Below are positions 11,246 through 25,400 of a stretch of 64,000 nt of DNA, one piece after another. The notes beneath the pieces are model-generated. The model made no database searches and was not told the origin of the DNA. It was given only the letters and a program-made list of their open reading frames with translations. The stretch covers positions 124,001 to 188,000 of the forward strand of contig JAGSPU010000409.1 in assembly GCA_019321725.1 (NCBI GenBank), written 5' to 3'. Made by a program: the position numbers and the translations under genes. The DNA is from Paulownia fortunei (Eukaryota; Streptophyta; Magnoliopsida; Lamiales; Paulowniaceae). Each line of letters begins with the position of its first letter. Within the stretch, counting starts at the first letter, position 1.

Positions 11246-14200
11246 TTTTGAAACCAGTGGCGCGTGTTAACGATTTGGGCTCTTATCGAAGTGGGCTTCC
11301 GAAATGTAAAGTCCACAACTATGCAAAGACTAGAGGTTGATAAAGTATGTGGGCTCCATCTAAGTGTACTGGGCCTAACGGCCCAAACTTATTAATCTGA
11401 AATAATTTTGTTTCTAGCATATTCTAATTCAATTTTTATTACCTTCTTTTATATGGTGATAATGAGAATTACTTTCATCGAAGGTAAATATTAATCACCT
11501 AATAAGAAACTAGTTTAAAATGGTATTATTATTGTTTTTTTTTTAAATATTCCCTATTCTGTCAAATTCATATGTCTCAAAATAATGTCTTTTTCTTTAA
11601 CTAATTTTTTTTCTTAAATATTCCGAATATGTTTCTAAGTTTGATAATGAGTAAGTGAAATAATTTATTAAAAACATATATGAATGATGTTAAACAAGGT
11701 AAGAAACTCATGATAAAAATAATGAGCTACTCATAATTAAATTGTTTTTCTTTTTTTTATATATAACAAATAAAGCATTCATTTATGTTTGTAATAAATA
11801 TAATAACTAATTCATGAAATCGTGGAAAAGGAAACGAAATGTTAACTGAAATTTTTATTTCCATATATCAATCAAAACTTAAGATCATTTGCACGATTTT
11901 TATTTTTCACATGAAATGGAGAATTTAAATTTGTTTTTACAATCAAATGATCTTAATGTTTGATTAAAAAATGTCTAGTTGATTATAAGATGCATCCACT
12001 GAGACTCAGTACAAAATATTCTTACAAATATGTCATATTAAAGAAGTTTTATCATAATTTAACACTATTATTTGCATCTTACATTAAAAAGTAATACTAT
12101 ATGATTATGACTTGCTTTAGTCATTTAACATAAATTTTGAGTTCATACTGTATGAATGACTGCATTTGTCGTTTAATTTATGTAATTTTTAAGTGGAATA
12201 ATTTAGAATGAGTTTCCACTACCCAAAAAAATAAAATAAAAATCACACTACATCTAAAATTTGACCACAACCTAAACTTAAAATCAACAATCATAATTAT
12301 CATCCTAGAACGTGTAAAAAGACAAAAAAGTCCATGAAGCACAGGTTGAACCAAATATGTCAAAATGCACCACCCTGTGTCAGGGCAGCACTTATTAGGT
12401 CTATGGAATGTCCTCTTCATTTTCACCCCAGCTAAATACTCATCCTTTCTAGAAGGATTACAGGGTTAAACAAGAGTAATTTTGCCACATTTAAATGAAT
12501 ATTTATTGTGAAATGTTGCTTGCAGGAGTAATTAATACTCCGCTTTTAGGGCAGAAAATTATAAATAAAAAAATCCCCACTTATTTACAGTGAATATTTT
12601 ATATCTGAAAATCATATCAATATTAATATAATATATTCAAGTCTATACAATATAGTAACATCGTCGTATAGTTTGAAAATATTAACTATAAGTTAGTGAT
12701 ATGTCATAGGTTTAAATTCTCAAACGTCAATCTTTTCGCTGGTTAATAGTTCTTAAAAGGCTCCTACTACAATACGCATAAATCATTAGATTGTCGAAAT
12801 TGTCACAACGAAAATCTTCCGACACTCAAATAAAAATCAGATAAAGAAAAAATATGTCAGCGATTGAAAGCTATAAATATTCAATATAAATTTTGTACTT
12901 TCAAAATGGGATGCAGGATATTATTTATGATATTTAACTTGAAACTTAGACTTTGAGGGTTTTTTACGTGTTTTTTAACTCAGATTTGTACATCTATTGA
13001 ATTAAGATTTAATATGTTCAATATGTTGATAAAATATTTTAAGCTCATAGATTTAGTCGAACTTAACCTCTTAAATCTTCTTTTTTTTAACTCAAATTTT
13101 AACGAGCTACATCGGTTACAATTTTCCAAACTCCCTCACCACAAAACAAAAAATTAAAATCTGCGTTGGTATGAGAAAGTAGGTGAATGGGAGAAATTGG
13201 GACCATTTGCGTTAAATGATGGTAAGTAGAAGCAAATTAATGGGCAGGGGCAATGGGGCGCCTGATCCGGGTCTGCCGTCTGCTGCATTACTTGTATCCT
13301 GACAAAGTTTAAGCTAGCTTAATTATATAACCCCCACCCCCACACCCCGCCCCTCTCCCTATTTACTGTATTTGGACCCCATTTCTGTCATGAACTAATG
13401 ATGATCGCATTTACATTGATTTACTTACCCCCCGCCGCCCCCTGTTTGGTTGGACCCCAAGGATGGACCATTAACAAACATTGATGCAAATAAAAAAAAT
13501 ATTATATGAAATGAAATAAATATTTGTATGTTCAGTAAAACTCAAATCTTCCACGTTCATATTACTAATAAGTGTTAGGACATGTTGCATTAGCTCCACT
13601 TAAGGAAGATTTGATGGCCGGCCAGGGCGGAGTTTTAATTGTCTGTTATGAGTAGGAAAGTTATGAATAAAAACTTGCTTATACAGTCATTTATTAAATT
13701 TGGCAGTCTAAAAACGAACCAATTATAATATTTTCAAGAATAATTTTCTACTTACTGTTTTTCCAGGCTATTAGCCATTCAAAATTTGGTTTCACATTGA
13801 CCTTTTTTTTTTCATACTTTTGTGCCAAATGGAGAAGAAAATAAACTTGCATCCACGGTGGACATGACAATAAATTTTTAATAATATTTATAATACATCG
13901 ATATATTATTTATCGAATATTTAAATAATAAATAAATATATCATTTTATAAAAATAAAATATTTTTTAATTATCCACATATCCAATATATTATCTAATAA
14001 ATGCAACATGTCAAAAATTGAAAATTCATAAACCATGTCCCCTATTTATTTACTATCTTCTCATTATGAACACAATATTCATAGACAAAAGTTCGTGCAT
14101 GGGGATTTCCACCTTGACTATCTTCCAATACAGCTGCGAATATATTGGCTATCATCATTATAAAAAATGACTCTGATTAGTTGGAATTAAATATAAAAAT

Positions 14201-17200
14201 TAATTCAAAATTATGAGGATGTTGAATATTATTACTATTATTACTGCATTGCTTCCACGTGCCGGGTGATGGTTAATTGAAAAAGGGCCTGATTTGCCAC
14301 CAACATTCGGCCGGTCCACCCATCGGCTGTGCCTGCCTGAGTTCATTGAATTTTCTACAATTAAATTACTTTTCTAATTGATAGTCAAATTTGAAGTAAT
14401 TAAACAAAATAGTATATGGTTTCCTTATTAAGCAAAGTGCCCCATGGTTTTCTCTTTATAGTCATGTGCTAATTGATGTGTTAATAATTATCACCACATC
14501 TAATTATAATTGAGTGAGATATGTATTATTTAACGCACTAAGTTACATATAATCAGTGATTTATTTTATTCTTAAAATAGTCGATAAATTGATGATGATA
14601 TATGCATACTAAGTATTTTACGATTTTATTAATTATGATTCCGTAAATAGAAAAGACAGCCTATAGGTTTATATTATAATTCTGATTCTTCTAGATTAAA
14701 AATTATTAAGATAATAACTCAAGCTAAGCCAACCAAGAATTATTAAAAAAAACAAAAGAAAGTTAAAGTCAACTAATAACGTAACCAGAGGTTAATGACT
14801 ATTGGTGTTGGAGGGTTAGCTTGTCAAAATATTAGGTCTAAATTGTTAATAAGTGAAAAGCCACTCTCCTTTTGACCCAATCAGTAAATGGAGTTGGGTC
14901 ATGACTCAGGTTTACATTGGATCGACTCATCATCAATCCTTACAATAGTTTTAATCCTAAAATAATAATTTTAACAACAGATTTGTTATTTTTTCCGTTA
15001 AAATAAATTATTTATAAAAAAAAAAACTGTTCAATTTACATTGTAATGACGAACTTTCCAAATGGGTACATTGGAGTCCCAGGTCCACCTATCAACTTTG
15101 TCTGATTAAATTCATTTCATAATCAGTACATTTCATACCATATTATGGAATGCTGTGTTTTTGACAAATAATGAAAAACAAAAAACGAATAATACCTAAA
15201 TACCCAATGTAATTAAAAGATTATACAAATTCCTCTTAACGTTTAGGTTTTAATCCACATTTACTTTCCGTTATTGGAAAGTCATGGCCTTTTTATAGAG
15301 ATATCATATTATTTATTTATTTATTTACTTTTTAAGCTTGCAATTATACTTTAATAATAGGCAATCACATACCATTGTATTCAATGTTGGATTTTAATCG
15401 AAAGTGAAAATATCTTATGTAATTGGATTATAATAATTTGATATTAAAATTTACCATTTGGGTGACAACTGATATAAATGATAATTGGTATATGAATCTT
15501 TTACACTAAGGTGTGTGTTGAGATCTCTTCGTGAGAGAGATAATAACATTTTGCAACCATTATAGCAAATAAAATAAAATAAAATTGTGGGCAATCAAAT
15601 GATATTTTGGCAAAATGTTCCTATATTTATAGGATTTTAAAGACACGTTTGTGTGTTGGAACATGATGAGCATAAAAATTAGCATTAAATAAATTAAAAA
15701 TTTATACATAATTTATACCGTGAATTTATAATTTTGTTCATAATTTGTAATTTGCAAACTAATAAAATGTTAGGAGGTTTCTCAATATTCAAGTCAAAAA
15801 TAAAAAAAAATCCAAAAATCAAAATAATTTCAAGCATTTAAAATGCGAATAATCATACATCATCTAATGGATTCAATGAAGAAGAAGATTTGTTTATACT
15901 AAATAAAGGAAGATCGTTGCTTTATCTAACATATCTTCTTTTCTTTTATCAATTAAAATATCAAATCTTATGAAAAATTATTTTTTTCATGAATTATATT
16001 TGTAAGATTATTCTAATTATTGCTCCAAACCAGCTCATATCTTTATTTAAATTTATTATATTTTATTTTGATTTAATCTATTTATAAATAAGTCATTTCA
16101 ACCCAAACACCTAAACACCCAGACCCAATACTAAGAATAATTTAATGGCACATCAAGATGCAACACATACAAATTGAATTGTAATTATTGATTTTAAACA
16201 TTCATAAAGCAAAGATTTGAAAATCCCAAAAAAAAATATTTTGAAAATGATCCAACTGGTTTAGGTCATCCCGTATCACATAGAGCCTCGAAGATCGTGA
16301 ACTAGTCTGGAATTCTGGTCTTCTTCTGGCTCTTTCTTTCTCCAACTTTACTTTTCAATAATAACTCTGCGAAATTAATAGTTTGGTGTGGGAGTCAGAC
16401 CAGGGTACAATTTCCAATGCGTCCCTCCAAGTCAGTCGAGGGTGATGGAATGTGGGATTTCCCATAAATGTTCTCATTCTCAACTTTCAACCCCTCTTAA
16501 TCTCATAATTTTCAATTTGGCCACTCATGTCATGTGAGGTCTTTTTTCTTAAATAACTAAGTTCAGTTATTTATTAATACTCATGGTGGAATACTATTAT
16601 AGATGAGATTAGAGTGTTAAATTTTATTTTTTTCTTTCTTCTCCATATTTTAAGTTGAATTTATAAAAAAATAATTTAATTCAATCATTTTGTGGGGAAA
16701 ATAAAATTGTTTAGTCACAACAAGCTTTATTAAACTTTGTTTGCACTTTTAAATTTAAAATTCTGATTCAATCCCTGCTTATGATTTTTTTATTTATATT
16801 CGTAACTTTGATTACAATTTTTTTCTTTAATAGTCTTCATAGATTGATATAAAGAAGAAAAAAAAATCCTATAAAATTATTGTTTACCTTGTGGTGATGA
16901 ATGTATGTTGTTTCCTGATCGGTACTCTTATCAAACTTCGGCTTTCGTAGAGACAAGTGGCTAATGTTGGCACTCAAGTGTGGTCATTCAAGTAGGCTTA
17001 AACCAGATATTTGGCATGGGTCAATCCCTCACCCTCCAAGGACACCCCCCCCCACCCCAACCCCCACCCCAACCCCCACCCCAACCTAATTAAGCGAGTT
17101 GGTATGATGGGTAAGTTACCTCACAAGTCTGTCCAGTCATTTCCTTCTGTTTATAAGTCAAAATTTGATTTTCTAACAAATCAAATCTAGATAATGATTT

Positions 17201-18655
17201 CCACCTGCACCATGAACAATTGGGAACTCGGAAAGTACTTTCCAATTTGATGATAGTTTGAATAATTATGGCCTATGGGTTTGATTTTTCAAAATTGGAA
17301 ATTAATCTCCTAACCCACATTAATCATGATTGTACTTGGAAAAAATTGCTAAGATTGAGGTAATATGAGAGGGATTTAGTCAATGAAATAGTAGAGGGCA
17401 TGATCGATATACACAAATTACAAAATTATCTCAAGACAAAGTGAGATATCACAAGTGACTTGGAAAAGAATGAAATTTAGGCATATTACTTTTGGTAATG
17501 GGTCTTTTATTGTATTTTTTTTTTGTCACGTGCAGTAATATACTAACATACATGTATATGTTAATAAGTGTCATAATTTGATCAAACATTGAAAGAACTC
17601 GATGTTAAGATTTTTGACCTGCGACTATGATCTCAATTCGCTCTAATGAACTCTAGATCCTGGCTCATCCAGTTTGTTAAGATGATTCTTAATTATAATT
17701 TTTCGATGTCCAAATTAAAATTGACAAAAATAATAAATTAAAAAAGTCACGGAGAGTATTTGGTGAAAATCTAAAAAAATATATACTTTTAATTGCTCCT
17801 GATAGTATTTTAATTTTATACGTGGCTTCATTCCAACCAAGTTTAATGTGTACGTTTTTTGACTGTTAAATCGGATTATTTTTTTTCGGAATCGATTCGG
17901 ATATAACATAGTAAAACGCGCAGATGCTGCGCTATTGTGTAATTACCCTAAGAATCTAAGGGCATTAGTCCACATAATAATTTAATATTTCATAGCTCTT
18001 CAATAAACAGTTGTTAATTTTCACATCAATGTAATTCAAATTAGTACTGCTATATATAGTCTGAAAATCGATTCAAATGGTGAAGAATTGTGCAAAAATA
18101 AAAATTAGCTATGAACGTTTTAAAAAAATTCATAAATAAAAGAAATCATGTGACTTAATTCTCTAACCCACACAATAATCTTGGAGGCGAAGTGGCATTT
18201 CTATTCATTACTATTTCATAGGTTCTTATACCATCATTTGAGTGATGTTTTTTTGCAGAAAGACAGAATCTGAGAAGATACGACGTAAGATGTGAAATGG
18301 ATCAACAAATATATATCTCCAGTTTTAGGCCCATCATTAACCCAAAGATTAGTCGAAAAAGAGAAAGTAATGATGAAGCAAAGGAAGAAAATTATGCACC
18401 TCTACTCTAATTCAAAGGACACAGTTGTAATACTTAAGAAATATCAATATGTTACCATTTTCAAGCAGGAAAAACTCCACATAAACCGTACTCATTTCAA
18501 TTTTCAAGAGAGGAAGAAAAGTAACGTAGTCGGCAGGGGGATTTAATAGGATTACTATATAGTTATACGTATTTTCCCAAATATTAAAGTAGCAAAAATT
18601 CAAAAATTCATAGTCCTTCAACACATGCTACAAATTTTAGTCAAAGATTTCTGAG

Positions 18656-18659
<4 letters not shown>
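11246..18659. other. Long gene-free AT-rich interval
   Basis: No coding region or RNA gene could be supported over about 7.4 kb. Open frames are short and domain-free. Two less AT-rich patches, about 13230-13460 and 14250-14345, contain C-rich runs but no recognisable feature. Confidence 0.6.
17044..17086. repeat. C-rich 12-bp tandem repeat
   Basis: About three copies of a 12-base unit built from CCCAACCCCCAC, preceded by a run of Cs. A simple minisatellite with strong strand asymmetry. Confidence 0.8.

Positions 18660-18693
<34 letters not shown>
18660..18693. repeat. (CT)17 microsatellite
   Basis: An uninterrupted CT run, about 55-90 bases upstream of the MIR390 TATA box. CT/GA runs near transcription starts are common in plant promoters and can bind GAGA-type (BPC) factors. 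Any regulatory role here is inference. Confidence 0.9.
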
Positions 18694-18696
<3 letters not shown>

Positions 18697-18746
18697 GGGA
18701 GAAATTTGATGACGTTGGTCTGGCATTCCCCACGTTACTTTGCTGC

Positions 18747-18754
18747 TATAAATA
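18747..18754 (+). promoter_or_regulatory. Putative TATA box of MIR390
   Basis: TATAAATA, about 170 bases upstream of the hairpin and just after the CT microsatellite. This predicts a start near 18780, leaving a primary-transcript leader of about 140 bases. Motif and spacing fit a Pol II miRNA promoter. Confidence 0.6.
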
Positions 18755-18920
18755 CACCCCATTTTCATTCCTTTCTCCCTCACCAGTCATTCTCTTCTTT
18801 CTTCTTCTTTTATCACACACTTCCCCGTGTGTGTGTGTGTGTGTGGATTGACAAAATTCATGCATGCAGATTCTGTAGTGTGTGTGTTTGATAAAAGTTT
18901 TGCCATTCTGTCAAAAGTAT

Positions 18921-19078
18921 GGAGAACCCGTAAAGCTCAGGAGGGATAGCGCCCTTGGTGATCGATCTTGTGGTTATGACTCTCCGCCGCCGTGTGCGCG
19001 GTGGTGGAAGTGGTGGCCCGGCGGTGATTTAAGATAGATCCCTATTGCGCTATCCATCCTGAGTTTCATGGGTTTTTT
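18921..19078 (+). ncRNA. MIR390: miR390 precursor hairpin
   Basis: The mature miR390 sequence lies at 18933-18953 (21 nt, begins AAGCTCAGGAGGG), identical to the conserved plant miRNA. The opposite arm at 19048-19068 (begins CGCTATCCATCC) is the expected star strand, pairing with the mature strand with 2-nt 3' offsets. The flanks ACCCG and CATGGGTT extend the base of the stem. About 94 bases separate the arms, including a GC-rich segment near 18980-19025. miR390 loads AGO7 and cuts TAS3 transcripts, starting tasiRNA-ARF production that tunes auxin response factors in leaf polarity and lateral-root growth. TATA box and CT repeat upstream support a complete locus. Confidence 0.96.
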
Positions 19079-19819
19079 CGTACTCCCCTCAAGTAGTCGC
19101 ATGGTTTGAGGCTGTCATTAATTAGCTACCATTAAAAATTAATGGCCAGACAAGTGGGTACGTGCCTGCATAATGTACATTCATCTTAATTGGTAGTTCT
19201 ATTTACTTATCTACACTCATGCAATTTTTTATTTTTTATTTTATTTTTTCAGTTTCTGGAAATTTTGGTGTCACTTCTGCAGAAGCTGCTTGCCGGTGGA
19301 AGTACTGGGTTGTAATTTTATGTGATGATTCTATTAGCTAATGTGACTAATTGGAATATTTTGTTCAGAATTCTATTGTTTCTTGTATCAATATATAATA
19401 TTTAATTTCGTGCTCGTATATGGCAACACTAAACATGACCAAAAAAATATATAAATAAAAAAATACGTTGTTCTAAGATAAATTATAGAACTCTCTTGTT
19501 TTACTTTTATATAGTTTTTTATTATATATTTTTTTACGTATTTTCTTTTTTATCTCCTTAGTGGACAGAAATGGTTGGTTGAGCGATAGTTTCAATTTAA
19601 AGGACCAGAATTGGATTTTCTCCAAAAATTTGTTACATTTTCTGAATAAACAACACAGCTTAGTCGGGGTAGGTTCATTGTATAAATGCGAACTAATTAA
19701 TGCAAGTCTAATGAGATAGAATGCCTCAGGCATGTTATCATTCACCTATGGAGGCTAAGAGACTTATTTATGGACAAAAATTTGGAGGCTAAGAGACACT
19801 ATAATTGAACAAGTAGTCC

Positions 19820-19853
<34 letters not shown>
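19820..19853. repeat. (TAA)n microsatellite
   Basis: About eleven uninterrupted TAA units. Confidence 0.9.
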
Positions 19854-19854
<1 letters not shown>

Positions 19855-20214
19855 TTGAAAATAAGAATAATAAAAAGAAACTGTGGAATTCGTATAAAAT
19901 TTGGTTTGGTGGTGAGGTACAAGGAATCTGCTTTATTAATTTGTTAGGAAGCGTGAAAGGAGAAAGTTTTGACTGATACCCAAAAGCATGCAACTCAGGG
20001 CTCTGATCAGTCTTATCTTCCTACAATCCTACTTCCTACTGAGGGAGTATAGGTTTCCAAATCTAAGCTAAATTAGGTTTATTTATCTATCTGCCAAGTC
20101 CTGTCAGTTTCCTTTCAACTTTCTCATTATTGTTCTTTTCTTTTTCCTTATTTCAGGTACATAATTCAAGTTTTCACCACCACCTGCCACACAAAACCAA
20201 AGGAAAAAGATTTT

Positions 20215-20256
20215 AAAAAAAAAAAAAAAAAAAAAAACAGAGAGAGAGAGAGAGAG
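20215..20256. repeat. Poly-A plus (AG)n simple repeat
   Basis: A run of about 23 A residues is followed by about nine AG units. Confidence 0.85.
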
Positions 20257-21489
20257 TTTTGCTACATTGTGATGTGATGAGTTTATGAGATTGATAAAAC
20301 TGCAATTTGTTCATATTTCGATTATGAGATTTTAGTAAGAAAAAAAGAGACACTGAAAGCTGAATATCATATAATATTCCCTTTGAAGAAATAATCACTA
20401 ACTTTGTTTTTTGTTTTTATATATATATATACTCATATTTAGTTTCATATAATTATTTTCTTCAACTTCTTTTTTAAATTTTAATAAAATGGAGAGACAT
20501 ATATCTTTTGGTATTCTTTCACTAAAGTTCTAATTCCAAACATAACCTTGACGATTGGGTTATTATAAAGAATTTTAAAATTTTAATTAATAAATTCAGA
20601 ATATTTTCAAATGTTTGACCGAAGTTGGTAGTATGAAATTATAGTTTTAATTTGAATTTCTTGTCAAATTAAATATCAATAAATTTTCAGTACAATGGTA
20701 ATATCATGTCATTGTCCATTGCATCATTGGCCTAGGTGTAGAATTTTTTTGTTTATAATATCCCACAAGATTTGAGATTTATATCCCACAAGGGCTAAAT
20801 TTCAAAGATTAAATCGGCAGGATTAAATATGTGAAAAAATATTAATTACTGCAGTAATTTATATTCGGCACTGTTTATACATAACAGTAAAGTTGGTTCA
20901 TATTAAACATTATATGAACACGGTCGGTACCTTATCACTCTTAAGGTTAAAAAAACAAAATGGAAAAAGTACTTAATGTTATGTTGATAAACGAGAAGAC
21001 ATGCGCTGAAAATACAAACATTAATAGAAATAACAAGTAATTCAAAATTATGGCCTAGAAATCAGTGCAGTAATTAAAATTGTGGATTTAATATTGGTGC
21101 AGTAATTAAATATAACAATATTAGTAAAGTAAATTATAACTTGTTGATCACTTTGTTGAATACTTAAAACTAATTAATCAAGATTTTAACCCATGAAAAC
21201 TAGAGTAGATTGTTTGTTCTAATATTTAAATTATGTTTTTTTTTTTATATTAATCCTAGGTTGTTGTTGACATAAATTTAAACTTATGTAGTAATTAGGC
21301 GGGTTCCAGTTTATTTCTAGCCCAACGAATATACCAAAGGTTCAAAGTGCTATCAATTACTAGGGAGCTTCTTATAATTTTTCTCGTTGAACTACATCAC
21401 GATTGGCCCATTGCCAAACAAATTGAAAATGGTTAGTATATTGGGCTTGGTTATTTTTCAATTCAATCCATTAACATTTTAATTTTTGA

Positions 21490-21880
21490 AAAATGAAATT
21501 TAAGGTGTAAACAAATTAAGTCGAACTAATCATATTACTATTTAAATTTATTTAAATTTTTATTAAATTTTAAAAAATTATATTTGAATTTGGTTTGATT
21601 GATAACTGGATCAAGTTTGAACGAATTTTTTTAATCGAATTAAATACAAATATAGTTCGAATAACTTAATCTTTTTACATATGTTTTATCATTTTTTTTA
21701 CTAATTGAGTCAAACTCACTGAGTTTTAGATCTTATCGAACAAAAAAATATGTGTTCACGATTGCTTTGTTATATTTATCGAATCGAGTTCAAATAAATT
21801 TTTAATAATTAATTTTGAATTTGAATATCGAGTATTTTAATTGTTCTCAGTTCTAATCGAAACATTCAAATTGTTCTTTG
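21490..21880. repeat. Probable diverged interspersed repeat
   Basis: The text repeatedly uses phrases such as AAATTTTTATTAAATTTTAAAA, TCGAGTTCAAA and AATTGAGTCAAACTCA. It resembles a widespread dicot repeat as I remember it. No terminal repeats or coding capacity are visible, so the class is unknown. Confidence 0.35.
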
Positions 21881-22413
21881 AGTGTGATAAACATATTATT
21901 ACACTCCTTAATGGGCCTACTTTGACTGGACAAGAATTTTTAAATGAGAATTAAGAAATATATATTTTATCTAATTTTACAATATTGCCCTCGGACAAGA
22001 AAGTCATAATACATTATTATTTCATTTTAGATAATACTTTAGATTTTGTTTTTCTATTTTATGAAATGAAATTTTAATTTTAAAATTCCAAAAAAATAAA
22101 TATATATTTTGAGTAATAAATTTAAAACAAAGGTATTATTTCTCTTGATTTTTCGATGGGCAACCTAACAGGTGGGATGTTATTACTAGTTTTTATTTTT
22201 ATTTTCTCCTAAACAAAGAGAAAGAAAATTTCATTACAAGTTCTGATTTGTGGCTTTGCGTGCTCCAAGTAGTTTCAGTAAACGTGGAGATATTTCATTA
22301 CTCAGCTCGCTTTGTAGCCATTAAAAAGTTCAGTTGATATCCCACCACACTAAAATATACTTCATAAAAACACTGCAAGAATCTCCTCAAAATTCTTCTT
22401 CAGAAATTAAATC

Positions 22414-25400
22414 ATGGCGTGCGGTGTTATACACCAACACCATTGCCACTACCTCTTCTCTATTCATGCAAATTACTGCTTCAACTCTAATAATTGTTCA
22501 CCGAATTCCAGCGTTTCCCCGCTTAAATGTTTGACGAAATGCACCAATGGTTATAATTCAACTCGATTCCGAACAATCCCAAAGGCATCATCTAAGAAAA
22601 ACCCCAGCACCATACCCCAAAAGCCGAAGTCCGGGGTTGCAGATGATCGGGATGATGTTCGTGACCGGGACCCAGATCCTAACCCAAATTCACTGTCCAT
22701 TCTGCATCGTCTTTGGTAGTTTACTTTTGCGTTTTTCGGAAAGTATTTTTGGAATTCATTCTTTGGTGGATTTAATTATCTTTTGTTTGGGCATTGGAAT
22801 TGGATTTTATCTCAGAAAAACCTTTTCGTTCGCCTGGTTCTTAAGAACAGGAAATGCTTACACGGATACAACTAGAGACATATATTAATTTAAAAATCTA
22901 TTTAAAATTTTCATTTTCCATAGCATTCAATTACATTTTTAAAGTTTCAAAATTGGATGATTACTTGTCTATCCAGAAACGAGCATTAGTTACTTTGTGA
23001 TTTTGTAGGGAGGAATTTAAACTGGATGGACTTGGAATGGAGATTCTTTCAATAGCACTGCCGGCAGCTTTGGCTCTTGCGGCCGACCCTATTGCTTCAC
23101 TTGTTGATACGGGATTTGTTGGTCATTTAGGTACTTTTCATTCTTTGGTTTAGCATTCGATGTTAGTTGTGTTTTAGCAACTTGAGTTGATCTCTTGGAA
23201 GAGTAGTTCCTACGGATTGATAACTGCTTTGAACTGTATACACTTGATCACCAAGAAAATTAATATTTAAAGTGGTGAATAATGATTTCAAGAATATACA
23301 GTTGCATTTTGATTGGTAACTTGTCATTATTGATGCTACCCATGTTAAGTAGTTCACTGTAGATTGAGAACTAAAAAGAAAATTTCATACATATGGATTA
23401 TAGTGAGTTGCATCTCTCCTTTACCTGTATGTTTCTGCACTATCTTCTATGTTAGCTCAACCAATGTCCTGATACCAGTACATCCGTTTGTGCTGGACAC
23501 GACTAGGTTCATAATATTCTTTAATTTGTGGATAATGTCAGTAGTAAATTTTAGCTGTTTTGCTTAGGTTGTGATTAGCATGGTTTTCTTTATTTCCAAA
23601 AATCAGTTAAATTCTTATTTGTGTCATCCTCAAGTTCGCTACATGCATAGTTTTCTACTTACTCTGTCATGTTGTTTAGGATCTGCTGAACTGGCAGCAG
23701 TTGGTGTATCTGGTGCTGTTTTCAACCTTGTCTCTAAATTATTTAATGTACCTCTGCTCAATATCACGACATCCTTTGTTGCTGAAGAGCAGGCATCTGT
23801 TATAAAGGCAGCTGATGACTATAGTCAAACTGCCAAAGGTACTCTTTTACCAGAGCATCTATATTCCAGTCTACAATTTGTTTTGTTCTATAGTTTTGTG
23901 GTCCTATTGCATCCTTTAAGAAGATTATATCTTCTTTTTTTATGTTTTTTATATTATTGCCTTGCAGACCAGCAAAGCAAGATATTTCTTCCTTCAGTAT
24001 CAAATGCTATAATGCTTGCTGCAGCCCTTGGCATCATAGAAGCTGTTGCACTTTCCACAGGCTCCAGTTTTTTAATGAACACGATGGGTATACCTGTTGT
24101 ATGTCTTGTTTAGCTAATCAAGGAACTTTGTTATTGACATATTTTTTGGATAACTACTGCTCTCTAAATTTTTATTCGGTCCATTAAATTTTTGACAGTT
24201 GTTACATGAAAATTGGAGCATTGCATTTAATTTATTGGGATAATAAGTTTCAAACGAATGTAACTCTGAAGTATGACACTAGCTGTTGCATATACATTTG
24301 TGTAACACTCCTGTTTTGCAAGATCAATATATTCAGGCATGTCTGTTGTGACAATGATGATGATTCCTAGCAAAATATTTCATTATAGGCTGTCTGGTTA
24401 CCCTTACTCACATTTGGCCTACTACAGGATTCTCCAATGCGCATGCCAGCTGAACAGTTTCTTACACTGAGGGCCTTTGGTGCTCCACCAATTGTGGTAG
24501 CACTTGCTGCTCAAGGAACTTTTCGTGGATTCAAGGATACAAAGACACCTTTATATGCCGTTGGCAAGTATTACAATCCAATAGTTTGTGACAAGCTACA
24601 GCTACTTCGTGTCGTACAATAAAGGCATTACTTTTGAAAGTTTCTCATATTGGTCAGATTAGGAAGATCGTTGCACATAGCTGCTTGCAGTAATTTGGTT
24701 TGGTTGCAAAAGTTTAACTAAAACTCCTTTTGTAAGAGTCAAAGTTTGGGTTATGAAGCTGAGTTCTTTCTATCTCATATAAAAAAATCTAACTTGATTA
24801 TTGATTCAACTCTTACAAGTGTGAAAATTCAAATAGATTATCAGCAATTTCCATTGTTTGCAGTAGCAAAGGCGAGCGTATGCACTTTTTGTTGCATCAT
24901 CGAAGATGAAACTTTTATGTTGGAATGTAGATGTTCTCATGTTAGCTACATTTTATACCCAATTTAACTAATTGAGCACCTTGACAGCCTTTTAGAACAA
25001 TAGGACAACCTTTATGTGACTGATATTAGGTTAGATGGGGCATTTTAATCTTTCGTTATGGTGATCTGGGTCCCAAATTGTTGCAAATTAGTTTGGCCAA
25101 ATACATGCCCGAACCAAAGGATTCTGAATATGAGTAATGAATAAATTTATCCACTTCTTAATTGGAAGTGTAGTAACTTTTCACTAATATTTAGTTGAAA
25201 GTAGTCATGCATTAACTCTAATTGGATGGATTCTATAATTTTCAATTTATGTCTCTATTCGAGTCCCATTGTTAATTCTTTTTATCTGTGACTATTACTG
25301 TTATGGTTTTCAGGAGCTGGCAACTTACTTAACACAATACTGGATCCAATATTAATATTTTCTTTTGGGCTTGGCATTGGTGGTGCTGCCATTGCTACCG

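Larger units (their letters stand above)
19079..22413. other. Intergenic between MIR390 and the DTX44-like gene
   Basis: AT-rich, with no supported gene. It includes a (TAA)n run, a poly-A/(GA)n run, and a diverged interspersed repeat at about 21490-21880. The last 200 bases are probably the promoter and 5' UTR of the MATE gene. Confidence 0.6.

Noticed and set aside
13230..13460. GC/C-rich island in the long intergenic region
   Set aside because: No open frame, hairpin, tRNA-like box or repeat structure could be supported; it is made of simple C runs.
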